A stretch of DNA of 64,000 nt from Pseudomonas sp. R37(2017) (GTDB lineage Bacteria; Pseudomonadota; Gammaproteobacteria; Pseudomonadales; Pseudomonadaceae): positions 186,001-250,000 of the forward strand of contig NZ_NEHO01000005.1 of assembly GCF_002113375.1 (NCBI RefSeq), in the 5' to 3' direction. A program made the position numbers and the translations under genes. The notes under the pieces were generated by a model that was not told the origin of the DNA, ran no database searches, and worked only from the letters and a program-made list of their open reading frames with translations. This document shows positions 28,209-38,651 of this stretch, piece by piece. Position 1 is the stretch's first letter, and each line of letters starts with the position of its first letter.

Positions 28209-29003
28209 GTGATCGACACATTCAACCGAACCGGACCGCTCATGGAAGCTGCAAGTTACCCGGCATGGGCCCAGCGCCTGATCCAGGATTGCAGCGAGAG
28301 CAAGCGCCGGGTTGTCGAACACGAACTGTACCAACGCATGCGAGACAACAAGCTCAGTGCGAAGACCATGCGCCAGTACCTGATCGGTGGCTGGCCGGTG
28401 GTCGAACAGTTCGCGTTGTATATGGCACAAAACCTGACCAAGACCCGCTTTGCCCGCCATCCCGGCGAAGACATGGCCCGTCGCTGGCTGATGCGCAACA
28501 TCCGCGTCGAACTGAACCACGCCGACTACTGGGTACACTGGAGCCGTGCTCACGGTGTCAGCCTGGAAGACTTGCAGGCGCAGCAGGTTGCACCAGAGCT
28601 TCACGCCTTGAGCCATTGGTGCTGGCACACCAGTTCAGCCGACTCGCTGATCGTTGCGATTGCCGCTACCAACTACGCCATCGAAGGCGCGACCGGGGAG
28701 TGGTCGGCGGTCGTTTGTTCCAATGGTATCTACGCCGCCTCGTTCCCCGAGGAAGATCGCAAGCGAGCGATGAAATGGCTGAAGATGCATGCCCAGTACG
28801 ACGATGCTCACCCGTGGGAAGCCCTGGAAATCATCTGCACGTTGGCGGGCACCAACCCGAGCAAATCCTTGCAGATGGAGTTGCGACAGGCTGTGTGCAA
28901 GAGCTACGACTACATGTACCTGTTTCTCGAGCGTTGCATGCAATTGGAGCACGCCGAGCGGGCGCCGGTCGTTCGTGAGCGGATGGCGCTGGCCGAAGGC
29001 TGA
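28209..29003 (+). CDS. TenA/PqqC-like (heme-oxygenase fold) putative metal enzyme
   Basis: A 264-residue helical protein usually annotated as TenA-family regulator. Residues that could form a two-metal site are visible: Glu and His in RVELNHADYW, Glu in YAIEGATGEW, and Asp/His in HAQYDDAHPWEA. That pattern is closer to the heme-oxygenase-like diiron oxidases than to thiaminase TenA. The start is GTG with AAAGGAG seven bases upstream; an ATG at 28242 is possible. It lies 43 bases after rbdA and may share its transcript. Substrate unknown. Confidence 0.75.
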   Translation: MIDTFNRTGPLMEAASYPAWAQRLIQDCSESKRRVVEHELYQRMRDNKLSAKTMRQYLIGGWPVVEQFALYMAQNLTKTRFARHPGEDMARRWLMRNIRVELNHADYWVHWSRAHGVSLEDLQAQQVAPELHALSHWCWHTSSADSLIVAIAATNYAIEGATGEWSAVVCSNGIYAASFPEEDRKRAMKWLKMHAQYDDAHPWEALEIICTLAGTNPSKSLQMELRQAVCKSYDYMYLFLERCMQLEHAERAPVVRERMALAEG

Positions 29004-29026
29004 TTCCATTGCCGCTTGAAAAACGA

Positions 29027-29132
29027 TAGTGGGAGCGAGCCTGCTCGCGAATACGGACTGCCAGTCAACATCATCGTTGAAGGTCAGATCCTATTCGCGA
29101 GCAGGTCGAATCGTCGCACCGTCGCTCCCACA
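29027..29132. repeat. REPIN with a disrupted second arm
   Basis: The first REP (29027-29052) is intact. In the second (29094-29132) the halves TTCGCGAGCAGG and CGCTCCCACA are split by TCGAATCGTCGCACCGT, which resembles the ATCGCCGCACCGTC core of the other repeat family at 15127-15287. Confidence 0.75.
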
Positions 29133-29156
29133 TTGGTCTGTATTGTGGCTGAAAGA

Positions 29157-30083
29157 TCAGCCCGCCATTTCCAGCCGGTTGCGACCTTCGCGCTTGGCCA
29201 CATACAACGCGCTGTCCGCACGTCGCAACAGGCTGTCGGCAGACTCGCCGGGCAACAGGGTCGAACAGCCGAGGCTTACCGTCAGCAGGATCGTATGACC
29301 ATCGACTAGGTACTCTTCAGACTGTACTGCACACCGTAGCCGCTCACCGACCATGGCCGCGGCCTCGCGACAGGTATTGGACAGCAGTATCAGGAACTCT
29401 TCACCGCCATAGCGGAACACCATGTCGACGTTGCGCAGTTGGTTTTTGATCGAGACGGCGACTGCCTTGAGCGTGTCATCGCCAGTGCTGTGGCCATGGG
29501 TGTCGTTGACTTGCTTGAAATGATCGATGTCCAGCATCAGCACCGATAACGGTTGCAGGTGGCGCCGGGACAGCTCGATTTCCCTTTGCAGCGTCTGTTC
29601 CATGGCGATGCGGTTACCGGTACCCGTCAGCGGGTCGCGCAGCGCGCTTTGGGTGGCGGTACGGTAAAGCAGCGCGTTGCGCATCGGGAACAGCAGCGCG
29701 GCCAGCAGTGATTCGAGATTGCCCTGTTCCTGTTCGCTGAAGCGCTGATTGCGGCGGAAAGTCAGCTCGCCCAGGTGTTCGCCTTCGTGGCTGAGGCTGT
29801 AACTGATGGAATGGTGGCCGCGCTGGCCGAACTCCAGGCGCAGATCACTGCTCTTGTGCAGGTAGCACAAGGCGTCCAATGGCACCATTCGCTGAATCTC
29901 GCGATAGAACGTCCCAAGAATGCGTTGCGGCTCCAGACTGGTTTGCAGTTGCAGGCTCAATTGCTGGCGCAATTGCGCAAGACTGACAGGTCTTTCCAGA
30001 AGGAGGGGCTGCTGACCGAAGCCCAGGCGCTGCAATTTGGCGCTATCGAAGTCAATTGCGTTGGTCTGGGAAGGTGGTTTCAT
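29157..30083 (-). CDS. Diguanylate cyclase (GGDEF) with GAF-like N-terminus
   Basis: A 308-residue soluble protein. The C-terminal GGDEF domain reads RYGGEEFLIL and has an RxxD inhibitory site five residues before it (RNVD). The N-terminal 150 residues look GAF-like and could be sensory. The start MKPPSQ at 30083 has a weak GGGG upstream; the alternative at 30104 has none. It should make cyclic-di-GMP, opposing the EAL activity of the RbdA-like protein encoded about 1 kb away. Confidence 0.85.
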   Translation of the reverse strand: MKPPSQTNAIDFDSAKLQRLGFGQQPLLLERPVSLAQLRQQLSLQLQTSLEPQRILGTFYREIQRMVPLDALCYLHKSSDLRLEFGQRGHHSISYSLSHEGEHLGELTFRRNQRFSEQEQGNLESLLAALLFPMRNALLYRTATQSALRDPLTGTGNRIAMEQTLQREIELSRRHLQPLSVLMLDIDHFKQVNDTHGHSTGDDTLKAVAVSIKNQLRNVDMVFRYGGEEFLILLSNTCREAAAMVGERLRCAVQSEEYLVDGHTILLTVSLGCSTLLPGESADSLLRRADSALYVAKREGRNRLEMAG

Positions 30084-30453
30084 CAGGCGTGCGCCCCTAA
30101 GCATTAAGGCTGTCTTACAAGCAGGGTGAGAGCGGCTTAGGGCTGCGCGTCATACTGGTCCATCAGTCCCGTAGGACATTTCGTACAAGTTTAATCTGCT
30201 TTGTAGAAGATGAGTAACCACTGCACTCGAGCTTCACCCGGTCCGCTTTCACGCTTGCGTGTCTGAGCAAACTTGGAGCGAAAGTCATGCCATTTGGTTC
30301 ATTTGAACAAAAACAGAATTAAATCAAGTGGTTGTTGTTTGTCTGCTACCGGCAGGGCAGGGTGTGTGACGTTTGTTTGACAGGTATCTGTCGCAGATTT
30401 GAGTGCCGCGGCGGGAAGCCGGCGCGGCACCGAAAAAGCGACGTACGGTCGCG
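30084..30453. other. Non-coding gap between the GGDEF gene and yciK
   Basis: About 370 bases with no supportable gene. It must contain the promoter of the minus-strand GGDEF gene. A TTGACA occurs at 30377-30382 on the plus strand without a matching -10. A GC-rich imperfect hairpin at about 30401-30428 lies just beyond the yciK stop but lacks a T-run on either strand. Confidence 0.4.
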
Positions 30454-31194
30454 TTACTGGGCGTTGAACGCCTGGCCATTGATGCCGGTGCTGTCGGGGC
30501 CCATCAGGTAAAGGTAGACCGGCATGATCTCCTCGGGCGTCGGGTTGTTCAGCGGATTTTCACCCGGGTAAGCCTGTGCGCGCATGCTGGTGCGGGTGGC
30601 GCCCGGGTTGATGCTGTTGGAGCGTACCGGGGCTACGGTATCGACTTCGTCAGCCAGGGTTTGCATCAGGCCTTCAGTGGCGAATTTGGAGACGCCGTAG
30701 GCGCCCCAGTAAGCGCGCCCCTTGCGGCCGACACTGCTGGAAGTGAAGACCACCGAGGCGTCCTGCGACAGCTTGAGCAGCGGCAACAGGGTGCTGGTGA
30801 GCATGAACATGGCATTGACGTTGACTTGCATGACCCGCATGAAGTTTTCGCCGGAAAGCTGTTCGATCGGCGTGCGCGGACCGATGATCGAAGCGTTGTG
30901 CAGCAGGCCGTCGAGATGCCCGAATTCGCTTTCGATCATCGCCGCCAGCTCATCGTATTGATGGGGCAGGGCGGTTTCGAGGTTGAACGGGATCACCGCT
31001 GGTTGTGGATGGCCGGCGGCCTCGATTTCGTCGTAGACCTGGGACAGGTTGGCTTCCGTCTTGCCCAGCAGCAGCACGGTTGCGCCGTGGGCCGCGTAGG
31101 TTTTCGCCGCTGCGGCGCCGATGCCGCGTCCTGCGCCGGTGACCAGAATGACCCGATCCTTGAGCAGTTCGGGGCGGGCGGAATAATCAAACAT
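30454..31194 (-). CDS. yciK: SDR-family oxidoreductase YciK
   Basis: A 246-residue SDR with TGAGRGIG, a HNAS motif (variant of NNAG), and Ser plus YGVSK as the active site. YciK is conserved next to the mupP/ubiG genes in pseudomonads, but its substrate is unknown. The open frame runs on into a REPIN; GAGG seven bases before the ATG at 31194 gives the true start (MFDYSARPELLKDRV). The REPIN at 31234 separates it from mupP. Confidence 0.9.
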   Translation of the reverse strand: MFDYSARPELLKDRVILVTGAGRGIGAAAAKTYAAHGATVLLLGKTEANLSQVYDEIEAAGHPQPAVIPFNLETALPHQYDELAAMIESEFGHLDGLLHNASIIGPRTPIEQLSGENFMRVMQVNVNAMFMLTSTLLPLLKLSQDASVVFTSSSVGRKGRAYWGAYGVSKFATEGLMQTLADEVDTVAPVRSNSINPGATRTSMRAQAYPGENPLNNPTPEEIMPVYLYLMGPDSTGINGQAFNAQ

Positions 31195-31233
31195 AAAAAC
31201 CTCACAAACAGAAGACAGACCGCGGCGCGGCCA

Positions 31234-31323
31234 TTCGCGGGCAAGCCCGCTCCCACAAGGGTCGAGGGTGTACATGAATGTTGTAGCACCAGCCGGAACC
31301 TGTGGGAGCGGGCTTGCCCGCAA
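31234..31323. repeat. REPIN between yciK and mupP
   Basis: Arms 31234-31257 and 31301-31323 carry the GGGAGCGGGCTTGCCCGC variant of the REP core, slightly different from the other elements of the window. Confidence 0.88.
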
Positions 31324-31367
31324 AGGCGTCAGCACCGACACCCAGATTCACAATTCAAAGCCGTGCC

Positions 31368-32039
31368 TCAGCAACTGCAAAGTGCGCTATCGAGCACCTT
31401 GCGCAACTCCAGCGGATGATCGACCACCACGTCCGCGCCCCAATGCCGCGGGTTATCGTTCGGGTGGATATAGCCAAAGGTCACCGCAGCCGTCTTGGTG
31501 CCGGCGTCGCGGCCCGATTCGATGTCGCGCAAGTCATCGCCTACGAACAGCACGCTGGCCGGGTCCAGGTCGAGCATCTTGCAGGCCAGGATCAGCGGCT
31601 CCGGATCCGGTTTGCTGTTTTTCACGTGATCCGGGCAGATCAGCAGTGCCGAGCGCTCGGCCAGCCCCAGCTGCTGCATGATCGGCTCGGCGAAGCGCAG
31701 CGGCTTGTTGGTGACCACGCCCCAGACCAGGTTGGCCTTTTCGATATCGGCAAGCAACTCAGGCATGCCGTCGAACAGCTTGCTGTGAACCGCGCAGCCG
31801 GCGAGGTAACGCTCCAGGAACTCCAGGCGCAACGCCTCGAAACCTGGCGATTCCGGGTCCATGGCGAAGGTCACGGCGACCATGGCCCTGGCGCCACCGG
31901 AAATTTCGTCGCGGATGTGCTTGTCGTTCATCGGTGGCATGCCGCGGTCGGCACGCATCGCCTGACAGATCGCAATGAAATCCGGCGCGGTGTCGAGCAG
32001 GGTGCCGTCCATGTCGAAAAGAACTGCTCTGATTGGCAT
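31368..32039 (-). CDS. mupP: N-acetylmuramic acid 6-phosphate phosphatase
   Basis: A 223-residue HAD hydrolase with the nucleophile motif DMDGTLLDT near the N-terminus, and PDPEPL and FVGDDLRD as later HAD motifs. It resembles Gph (phosphoglycolate phosphatase), and is often so annotated. In Pseudomonas the gene directly before ubiG and near gyrA is mupP, which dephosphorylates MurNAc-6-P in the cell-wall recycling bypass (with AmgK and MurU) that confers intrinsic fosfomycin tolerance. The gap to ubiG is 4 bases. Confidence 0.88.
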   Translation of the reverse strand: MPIRAVLFDMDGTLLDTAPDFIAICQAMRADRGMPPMNDKHIRDEISGGARAMVAVTFAMDPESPGFEALRLEFLERYLAGCAVHSKLFDGMPELLADIEKANLVWGVVTNKPLRFAEPIMQQLGLAERSALLICPDHVKNSKPDPEPLILACKMLDLDPASVLFVGDDLRDIESGRDAGTKTAAVTFGYIHPNDNPRHWGADVVVDHPLELRKVLDSALCSC

Positions 32040-32043
32040 CGGC

Positions 32044-32742
32044 TTACTCCTCGCGCAGGGTCTGGATCATGTAGTTGACGTCCACGTCGCTGGCCAGCTT
32101 GTAGTGCTTGGTCAGCGGGTTGTAGGTCAGGCCGATGATGTCCTTGACGGTCAGGCCAGCCATGCGGCTCCAGGCGCCGAGCTCGGAAGGGCGGATGAAT
32201 TTCTTGAAGTCATGGGTGCCGCGCGGCAGCAGCTTCATGATGTATTCGGCACCGACGATGGCGAACAGGTACGCCTTCGGGTTGCGGTTGATGGTCGAGA
32301 AAAACACCTGGCCGCCGGGCTTGACCATGCGGAAGCAGGCGCGGATGACCGACGATGGGTCCGGCACGTGTTCAAGCATTTCCAGGCAGGTGACTACGTC
32401 GAATTGCTCGGGCATTTCCTCGGCCAGGGCTTCGGCGGTGATCTGCCGGTATTCGACGTTGACGCCCGACTCCAGCTGATGCAACTGGGCAACCGCCAGC
32501 GGCGCTTCGCCCATGTCGATACCCATGACGGTCGCGCCGCGTTGGGCCATGGCTTCGCTCAGGATGCCGCCGCCGCAACCGACGTCGAGAACCTTTTTGC
32601 CTGCCAGGTTGACCCGTTCGTCAATCCAGTTGACCCGCAGCGGGTTGATGTCGTGCAGCGGTTTGAATTCGCTTTCGCGGTCCCACCAGCGATGGGCCAG
32701 GGCCTCGAATTTGGCGATTTCGGCGTAGTCGACGTTGCTCAT
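32044..32742 (-). CDS. ubiG: Ubiquinone biosynthesis O-methyltransferase
   Basis: A 232-residue SAM-dependent methyltransferase with motif [14 protein letters not shown] and the family stretch [20 protein letters not shown]. UbiG carries out both O-methylations of ubiquinone synthesis. Length and neighbours (mupP downstream, mtaD upstream on the same strand) match other pseudomonads. Confidence 0.95.
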   Translation of the reverse strand: MSNVDYAEIAKFEALAHRWWDRESEFKPLHDINPLRVNWIDERVNLAGKKVLDVGCGGGILSEAMAQRGATVMGIDMGEAPLAVAQLHQLESGVNVEYRQITAEALAEEMPEQFDVVTCLEMLEHVPDPSSVIRACFRMVKPGGQVFFSTINRNPKAYLFAIVGAEYIMKLLPRGTHDFKKFIRPSELGAWSRMAGLTVKDIIGLTYNPLTKHYKLASDVDVNYMIQTLREE

Positions 32743-32801
32743 GGTTTTAAGTCCTCTGAAACTTGAAAAATCCTGTTGCCCCGGAATGCGTTCCAGGGTG
32801 C

Positions 32802-34136
32802 TTACGATTCGGTACGGCCGCTGATGCGCTGGCCCCAGGCCCGCGCGACAGTGCCAAGCTGTTGTTCATCCAGACGTGTCAGGCGGCGGTCGTCGAGCAG
32901 TTGCTTGCCCGCAACCCAAAGGTGTTTCACGCACTCCCGGCCGGTGGCGTATACAAGCTGCGAAACCGGGTCGTAGACCGGTTGCTGGGCCAGGCCGGAA
33001 AGGTCGAAAGCCACCATGTCCGCCGCCTTGCCGATTTCCAGTGAGCCGACGTCGGCCTCGATACCCAGCGCCCGGGCCCCGTTGAGAGTGGCCATGCGCA
33101 AGGCGCGATGGGCATCCAGCGCGGTGGCCGAGCCGGCGACAGCCTTGGCCAGCAAGGCAGCGGTGCGGGTTTCGCCGAGCAGGTCCAGGTCATTGTTGCT
33201 GGCCGCGCCATCGGTGCCGACCGCGACATTGACCCCGGCCTCCCACAAGCGCTCGACCGGGCAGAACCCGCTGGCCAGCTTCAGGTTCGATTCCGGGCAA
33301 TGAATCACATTACTGTTGCTTTCTACCAGCAGTGCCAGGTCCTCCTCGCTGACCTGGGTCATGTGAACCGCCTGGAAGCGTGGGCCCAGCAAGCCGAGGC
33401 GCGCCAGGCGGGCCAGTGGGCGTTCGCCGCGCTGTTCGAGCGATTGCTGCACTTCGAAGGCGGTTTCATGCACGTGCATGTGGATCGAGGCGTCCAGTTC
33501 TTCGGCGATCACCCGGATTTTTTCCAGGTTTTCGTCGCCCACGGTATAGGGTGCATGGGGACCGAAGGTGATTTTGATGCGCTCGTGGTGCTTGAGATCG
33601 CCAAACAGTTCAACACCCTGACGAATGGCTTCGTCCGCGGTACCGGCCCCCGGGATAGGGAAGTCGAGGATCGGAATCGCGATCTGCGCGCGAATGCCGC
33701 TGTTGTGCACGCGCTCGCTGGCAACCTTCGGGAAGAAATACATGTCAGAGAAACAGGTGATGCCGCCTTTGATTTGCTCGGCAATCGCAAGGTCGGTGCC
33801 GTCGCGCACGAAGTCCTCGTCGACCCACTTGGCTTCGGCGGGCCAGATGTGGTTCTCCAGCCAGGTCATCAATGGCAGGTCGTCGGCCAGGCCGCGGAAC
33901 AGAGTCATTGCCGCATGTCCGTGGGCATTGATCAGGCCGGGACTGAGCAGCATGTCGGGCAGTTCACGGATTTCGGTTGCTTTAAGCTTCAAGGCGGCGG
34001 AACGTGGCCCGATAAACACGATGCGTCCGTCATGGATGCCCACGCCATGTTCTTTGAGGACAACTCCGGCAGGTTCGACGGGTACCAGCCAGGTCGGCAG
34101 CAACAACAGGTCGAGCACAGCGGCAGTGTTCGGCAT
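32802..34136 (-). CDS. mtaD: Methylthioadenosine deaminase-type amidohydrolase (TRZ/ATZ family)
   Basis: A 444-residue amidohydrolase. Metal ligands are visible in [14 protein letters not shown], and GTDGAASNN. The family includes 5-methylthioadenosine/S-adenosylhomocysteine deaminase; the P. aeruginosa orthologue at this locus deaminates methylthioadenosine to methylthioinosine. The frame extends far upstream through mtnA in antisense, but [16 protein letters not shown] at 34136 is the family start. It is divergent from mtnA, placing two methylthioadenosine-salvage genes back to back. Confidence 0.9.
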   Translation of the reverse strand: MPNTAAVLDLLLLPTWLVPVEPAGVVLKEHGVGIHDGRIVFIGPRSAALKLKATEIRELPDMLLSPGLINAHGHAAMTLFRGLADDLPLMTWLENHIWPAEAKWVDEDFVRDGTDLAIAEQIKGGITCFSDMYFFPKVASERVHNSGIRAQIAIPILDFPIPGAGTADEAIRQGVELFGDLKHHERIKITFGPHAPYTVGDENLEKIRVIAEELDASIHMHVHETAFEVQQSLEQRGERPLARLARLGLLGPRFQAVHMTQVSEEDLALLVESNSNVIHCPESNLKLASGFCPVERLWEAGVNVAVGTDGAASNNDLDLLGETRTAALLAKAVAGSATALDAHRALRMATLNGARALGIEADVGSLEIGKAADMVAFDLSGLAQQPVYDPVSQLVYATGRECVKHLWVAGKQLLDDRRLTRLDEQQLGTVARAWGQRISGRTES

Positions 34137-34205
34137 CGAGGGTGGGTTCCAGTGCTTTTGTAAAGGATGGCGAAGTATACCCGAGCGTCTTCGCGGGGGG
34201 ATCGC

Positions 34206-34211
34206 TATAAT
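34206..34211 (+). promoter_or_regulatory. Candidate -10 box for mtnA
   Basis: A perfect TATAAT lies 33 bases before the mtnA ATG, giving a leader of about 27 bases. No good -35 is seen at 16-18 bases upstream, so the promoter may depend on an activator or be weak. Confidence 0.45.
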
Positions 34212-34244
34212 CGTCGGCTTTTGTTCATGAGTGCGGGGTGTGGG

Positions 34245-35321
34245 ATGCGCGATCGACTGTTGGCTGCGGAGAAGGTGAAGGCCATCGATTGGCGTGATGG
34301 CGCTCTCCATCTGCTGGATCAGCGTATTTTGCCATTCGAGGAAACCTGGATTGCCTACACCAGCGCCGCTGGCGTGGCCGAGGCCATTCGCTCGATGGTG
34401 GTGCGTGGGGCGCCGGCCATCGGCATCAGCGCCGCTTATGGCATCGTGCTCGCGGCTCGTGCCCGAATTGCCGAAGGCGGTGACTGGTATGCTGCGCTGG
34501 AAGAGGATTTCATGCTGTTGGCCGACTCCCGCCCGACCGCGGTCAACCTGTTCTGGGCGCTGGGCCGCATGCACGACCGGCTTGATCGCCTGAAAGACAA
34601 TGCCAATCCGCTGGAAGTGCTGGAGGCCGAGGCCATCGCCATTCACGAAAGTGATCGCGAGGCCAACCTGACCATGGCGCAATTGGGTGTCGAGCTGATC
34701 CGCAAGCATCAGGGCAACGCCCAGGCGATCCTGACCCACTGCAACACCGGTGCGCTGGCCACGGGCGGCTTTGGCACGGCGCTGGGGGTGATTCGTGGTG
34801 CATTCATCGAGGGCATGGTCGAGCAGGTCTACGTCGACGAAACCCGCCCATGGCTGCAGGGCTCGCGACTGACCGCGTGGGAGCTGGCCAATGAGGGCAT
34901 CCCCGCGACCCTCAATGTCGACTCCGCCGCGGCGCATATCATGAAGACCAAAGGCCCTACCTGGGTCATCGTCGGCGCGGACCGGATCACCGCCAATGGC
35001 GACGTGGCCAACAAGATCGGCACCTATCAACTGGCCGTCAACGCCATGCACCACGGCGTGCGTTTCATGGTGGTGGCGCCGAGTTCGACCATCGACATGA
35101 ATCTGGCCAGTGGCGATGACATTCCGATTGAAGAGCGTGATGGTCGCGAGTTGCTGGAGGTCGGTGGCAAGCGCGTCGGGGCCGACGTCGATGCCTTTAA
35201 CCCGGTGTTCGACGTGACGCCGGCGGACCTTATCGATGCGATCGTTACCGAAAAAGGCATCGTCGAGCGCCCGGATACAGCGAAAATGGCGCAGTTGATG
35301 TGCCGCAAGCGCCTGCATTAA
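34245..35321 (+). CDS. mtnA: Methylthioribose-1-phosphate isomerase
   Basis: A 358-residue protein of the MtnA/eIF2B-alpha family. Typical segments are [31 protein letters not shown] (catalytic Cys) and [17 protein letters not shown] (catalytic Asp). It isomerises methylthioribose-1-phosphate to methylthioribulose-1-phosphate in methionine salvage. GGGG before the ATG at 34245 favours this start over ATG 34227. Confidence 0.95.
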   Translation: MRDRLLAAEKVKAIDWRDGALHLLDQRILPFEETWIAYTSAAGVAEAIRSMVVRGAPAIGISAAYGIVLAARARIAEGGDWYAALEEDFMLLADSRPTAVNLFWALGRMHDRLDRLKDNANPLEVLEAEAIAIHESDREANLTMAQLGVELIRKHQGNAQAILTHCNTGALATGGFGTALGVIRGAFIEGMVEQVYVDETRPWLQGSRLTAWELANEGIPATLNVDSAAAHIMKTKGPTWVIVGADRITANGDVANKIGTYQLAVNAMHHGVRFMVVAPSSTIDMNLASGDDIPIEERDGRELLEVGGKRVGADVDAFNPVFDVTPADLIDAIVTEKGIVERPDTAKMAQLMCRKRLH

Positions 35322-35746
35322 AGGTATTCGGCGCCTGATAAATCGCCTTCGCGAGCAAGCCCGCTCCCACAGGTTTTGTGAATGCCGCAAACACTGTGGG
35401 AGCGAGCCTGCTCGCGAAGAGGCCCTTCAACCCAACAAATTAGCCCGAATCAGCCGCAAATTCTCCATTCAACATAGCTCTAAGCCCCTCTCGTGCCCTT
35501 CAAGCCTGTCATCGGTCAACTAACTACTCTCCATGCGCATCTGGGGGATAGGTGCGTGGCGGCTCTTGTGATAACATCCGGCGGTTTCCAGGGTTGCCCG
35601 AAGCGGTGGCCCATACTGCGCAGATCCATGGCATAACTCGTTGATTTGTCGTAAGTCGGTGCATGGCACTCAGCCTGTATCGGCGAGCTTCGTTGGTCCC
35701 ATATGGATATGACGAAGTTTCACCAGAAAAAGGAATCAGGCTTCTC
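35322..35746. other. Intergenic region upstream of gyrA
   Basis: The first 100 bases hold a REPIN (35344-35419). The remaining 327 bases have no credible gene and should contain the gyrA promoter. A possible -10 is GATAAC at 35570-35575, preceded by TG at -1/-2 positions. Close to gyrA, CTTCGT/ACGAAG (about 35689-35721) can pair in the leader. Aggregate evidence is weak. Confidence 0.4.
35344..35419. repeat. REPIN downstream of mtnA
   Basis: Arms 35344-35371 and 35395-35419 are inverted copies of the GGGAGCGAGCCTGCTCGCGA family, the left with an AAGCCC variant. Confidence 0.88.
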
Positions 35747-38401
35747 ATGGGCGAACTGGCCAAAGAAATCCTCCCGGTCAATATCGAAGACGAGCTGAAG
35801 CAGTCCTACCTCGACTACGCGATGAGCGTAATTGTCGGGCGGGCACTGCCGGATGCGCGCGATGGCTTGAAGCCCGTGCACCGGCGCGTGCTGTTCGCGA
35901 TGAGCGAGCTGGGCAACGACTTCAACAAGCCGTACAAGAAATCTGCCCGTGTTGTCGGTGACGTGATCGGTAAGTATCACCCGCACGGTGATACCGCGGT
36001 GTACGACACCATCGTTCGGATGGCACAGCCATTCTCCCTGCGCTACCTGCTGGTAGACGGCCAGGGCAACTTCGGTTCGGTGGACGGCGACAACGCGGCG
36101 GCCATGCGATACACCGAAGTGCGCATGACCAAGCTGGCGCACGAGTTGCTGGCCGACCTGCATAAAGAAACCGTGGACTGGGTGCCGAACTACGACGGCA
36201 CCGAATTGATCCCGGCCGTCATGCCGACCAGGATCCCCAACCTGCTGGTCAACGGCTCCAGCGGTATCGCCGTGGGCATGGCCACCAACATTCCGCCGCA
36301 CAACCTCGGTGAAGTCATCGACGGTTGCCTGGCACTCATCGACAACCCCGAGCTGACCGTCGATGAACTGATGCAATACATCCCCGGTCCGGACTTCCCG
36401 ACGGCAGCGATCATCAACGGTCGCGCCGGCATCATCGAAGCCTACCGCACCGGTCGTGGCCGTATTTACATGCGCGCCCGCTCGATCATCGAAGACATCG
36501 ACAAGGTCGGTGGCCGTCAGCAGATCGTCATTACCGAACTTCCTTATCAGTTGAACAAGGCGCGTCTGATCGAGAAGATCGCCGAACTGGTCAAGGAGAA
36601 GAAACTCGAAGGCATCACCGAACTGCGCGACGAGTCCGACAAGGACGGTATGCGCGTGGTGATCGAGTTGCGTCGCGGCGAAGTGCCGGAGGTGATCCTC
36701 AACAACCTCTATGCCCAGACCCAGCTGCAAAGCGTGTTCGGCATCAACATCGTCGCGCTGATCGATGGTCGTCCGCGGATCCTGAACCTCAAGGACCTGC
36801 TGGAAGCCTTCGTTCGTCACCGTCGCGAAGTGGTAACCCGTCGTACCGTGTTCGAACTGCGCAAGGCGCGCGAACGTGGTCATATCCTGGAAGGTCAAGC
36901 GGTTGCCCTGTCGAACATCGACCCGGTCATCGCCCTGATCAAGGCCTCGCCAACGCCGTCGGAAGCCAAGGAAGCGCTGGTCAGCACTCCCTGGGAGTCT
37001 ACTGCTGTGGTTGCGATGGTGGAGCGTGCCGGTGCCGACTCGTGCCGTCCGGAAAACCTCGATCCGCAATATGGTCTGCGCGACGGCAAGTACTTCCTGT
37101 CGCCAGAGCAGGCGCAAGCCATTCTGGAATTGCGTCTGCACCGCCTGACCGGTCTGGAACACGAAAAACTGCTGGCCGAGTATCAAGAGATCCTCAACCA
37201 GATCGGCGAGCTGATCCGCATCCTCAACAGCGCCACGCGTCTGATGGAAGTGATCCGCGAAGAGCTGGAAGTGATCCGCGCCGAGTACGGCGATGTGCGT
37301 CGCACCGAGATCCTCGATGCCCGTCTCGACCTGACCCTGGGCGACATGATCCCGGAAGAAGAACGCGTCGTGACCATTTCCCACGGTGGCTACGCCAAGA
37401 CCCAGCCGTTGGCTGCGTACCAGGCCCAGCGTCGTGGCGGTAAAGGCAAATCGGCGACCGGCGTCAAGGATGAGGACTACATCGCTCACCTGCTGGTTGC
37501 CAACAGCCACACCACGCTGCTGCTGTTCTCCAGCAAGGGCAAGGTGTACTGGCTGAAGACCTACGAAATTCCTGAAGCGTCCCGCGCTGCCCGTGGTCGT
37601 CCACTGGTCAACCTGCTGCCGCTGGATGACGGTGAGTACATCACCACCATGCTGCCGGTCGAGGAGTACACCGAAGGTCACTACATCTTCATGGCCACCG
37701 CCAACGGCACCGTGAAGAAGACCCCGCTGGAATCCTTCAGCCGTCAACGCAGCGTCGGCCTGATCGCGCTTGAGCTGGACGAGGGCGACGTGCTGATTTC
37801 CGCGGCCATTACCGATGGCGAGCGTGAAGTCATGCTGTTCTCCGACGGCGGCAAGGTCACCCGCTTCAAGGAATCCGACGTCCGCGCCATGGGCCGTACC
37901 GCCCGCGGCGTGCGCGGCATGCGTCTGCCGGAAGGCCAGAAGCTGATTTCCATGCTGATCCCGGAAGAAGGCAGCCAGATCCTCACCGCTTCCGAGCGCG
38001 GTTTCGGCAAGCGCACGGCGATCACCGAGTTCCCTGAGTACAAGCGTGGCGGTCAGGGCGTTATCGCCATGGTCAGCAACGAGCGCAACGGCCGGTTGGT
38101 CGGTGCGGTTCAAGTGCTCGACGGCGAGGAAATCATGTTGATTTCCGACCAGGGCACCCTGGTGCGCACCCGTGTCGACGAAGTCTCCAGCCTGGGTCGT
38201 AACACCCAGGGCGTGACCCTGATCAAGCTGGCCAACGATGAAACGCTGGTCGGACTGGAGCGGGTTCAGGAACCTTCGGAAGTCGAGGGTGAAGAGCTGG
38301 AAGGCGAAGAGGCTGACGGGTTTGTCGGTGAAGTCGTCAACGACGACGTTGCCAAAGAACAGCAACTCGACGCCGCCGCCGACGAAGAACCACAGGAGTA
38401 A
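35747..38401 (+). CDS. gyrA: DNA gyrase subunit A
   Basis: An 884-residue type IIA topoisomerase subunit. The breakage-reunion domain includes the active Tyr in AMRYTEVRM (Tyr122). The quinolone-resistance region reads GDTAVYD with Thr83 and Asp87, the usual wild-type residues of pseudomonads, so no classical fluoroquinolone target mutation is present. The C-terminal part is the beta-pinwheel with the GyrA-box-like QRRGGKG, and ends in an acidic tail. The ATG at 35747 follows AAGGA/AGG; upstream codons in frame are not conserved. Confidence 0.98.
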   Translation: MGELAKEILPVNIEDELKQSYLDYAMSVIVGRALPDARDGLKPVHRRVLFAMSELGNDFNKPYKKSARVVGDVIGKYHPHGDTAVYDTIVRMAQPFSLRYLLVDGQGNFGSVDGDNAAAMRYTEVRMTKLAHELLADLHKETVDWVPNYDGTELIPAVMPTRIPNLLVNGSSGIAVGMATNIPPHNLGEVIDGCLALIDNPELTVDELMQYIPGPDFPTAAIINGRAGIIEAYRTGRGRIYMRARSIIEDIDKVGGRQQIVITELPYQLNKARLIEKIAELVKEKKLEGITELRDESDKDGMRVVIELRRGEVPEVILNNLYAQTQLQSVFGINIVALIDGRPRILNLKDLLEAFVRHRREVVTRRTVFELRKARERGHILEGQAVALSNIDPVIALIKASPTPSEAKEALVSTPWESTAVVAMVERAGADSCRPENLDPQYGLRDGKYFLSPEQAQAILELRLHRLTGLEHEKLLAEYQEILNQIGELIRILNSATRLMEVIREELEVIRAEYGDVRRTEILDARLDLTLGDMIPEEERVVTISHGGYAKTQPLAAYQAQRRGGKGKSATGVKDEDYIAHLLVANSHTTLLLFSSKGKVYWLKTYEIPEASRAARGRPLVNLLPLDDGEYITTMLPVEEYTEGHYIFMATANGTVKKTPLESFSRQRSVGLIALELDEGDVLISAAITDGEREVMLFSDGGKVTRFKESDVRAMGRTARGVRGMRLPEGQKLISMLIPEEGSQILTASERGFGKRTAITEFPEYKRGGQGVIAMVSNERNGRLVGAVQVLDGEEIMLISDQGTLVRTRVDEVSSLGRNTQGVTLIKLANDETLVGLERVQEPSEVEGEELEGEEADGFVGEVVNDDVAKEQQLDAAADEEPQE

Positions 38402-38412
38402 GCGGGCAAGCA

Positions 38413-38446
38413 GGGGGCGGATGAAAATTTCGCCCCCTTGTTGTTT
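38413..38446 (+). terminator. Terminator after gyrA
   Basis: The stem GGGGGCG/CGCCCCC with an 11-base loop is followed by the T-rich TTGTTGTTT, 11 bases after the gyrA stop. Confidence 0.7.
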
Positions 38447-38482
38447 GTCCGTAATGAAATATCGACACCACTGGAGATCCCT

Positions 38483-38569
38483 TGTGGGAGCGAGCCTGCT
38501 CGCGATGCAGGCGCTGCGGTACGTCTGAAGTATCGCGGTGATGCAATCGCGAGCGGGCTCGCTCCCACA
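38483..38569. repeat. REPIN between gyrA and serC
   Basis: Arms 38483-38506 and 38547-38569 are inverted REPs with the GGGAGCGAGCC core; the right copy carries GAGCGGGC in place of GAGCAGGC. Confidence 0.88.
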
Positions 38570-38651
38570 AATCCCTGATTCAGCAGGGGGGGCGGTGTCG
38601 GCTGACAATGCGATTTATTGCGTGATACCCCAAATCAGAGCGAGATTGGAT

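Noticed and set aside
30105-30120. GacA-box-like TGTAAG half-site near the GGDEF gene
   Set aside because: Only one half matches; the second half (CTTACA) is not present at the right distance.
35720-38608. 962-codon open frame antisense to gyrA
   Set aside because: It mirrors gyrA codons, runs through a terminator and a REPIN, and has no recognisable domain. Similar antisense frames (532-1770, 45037-46674, 42551-44206) are rejected for the same reason.
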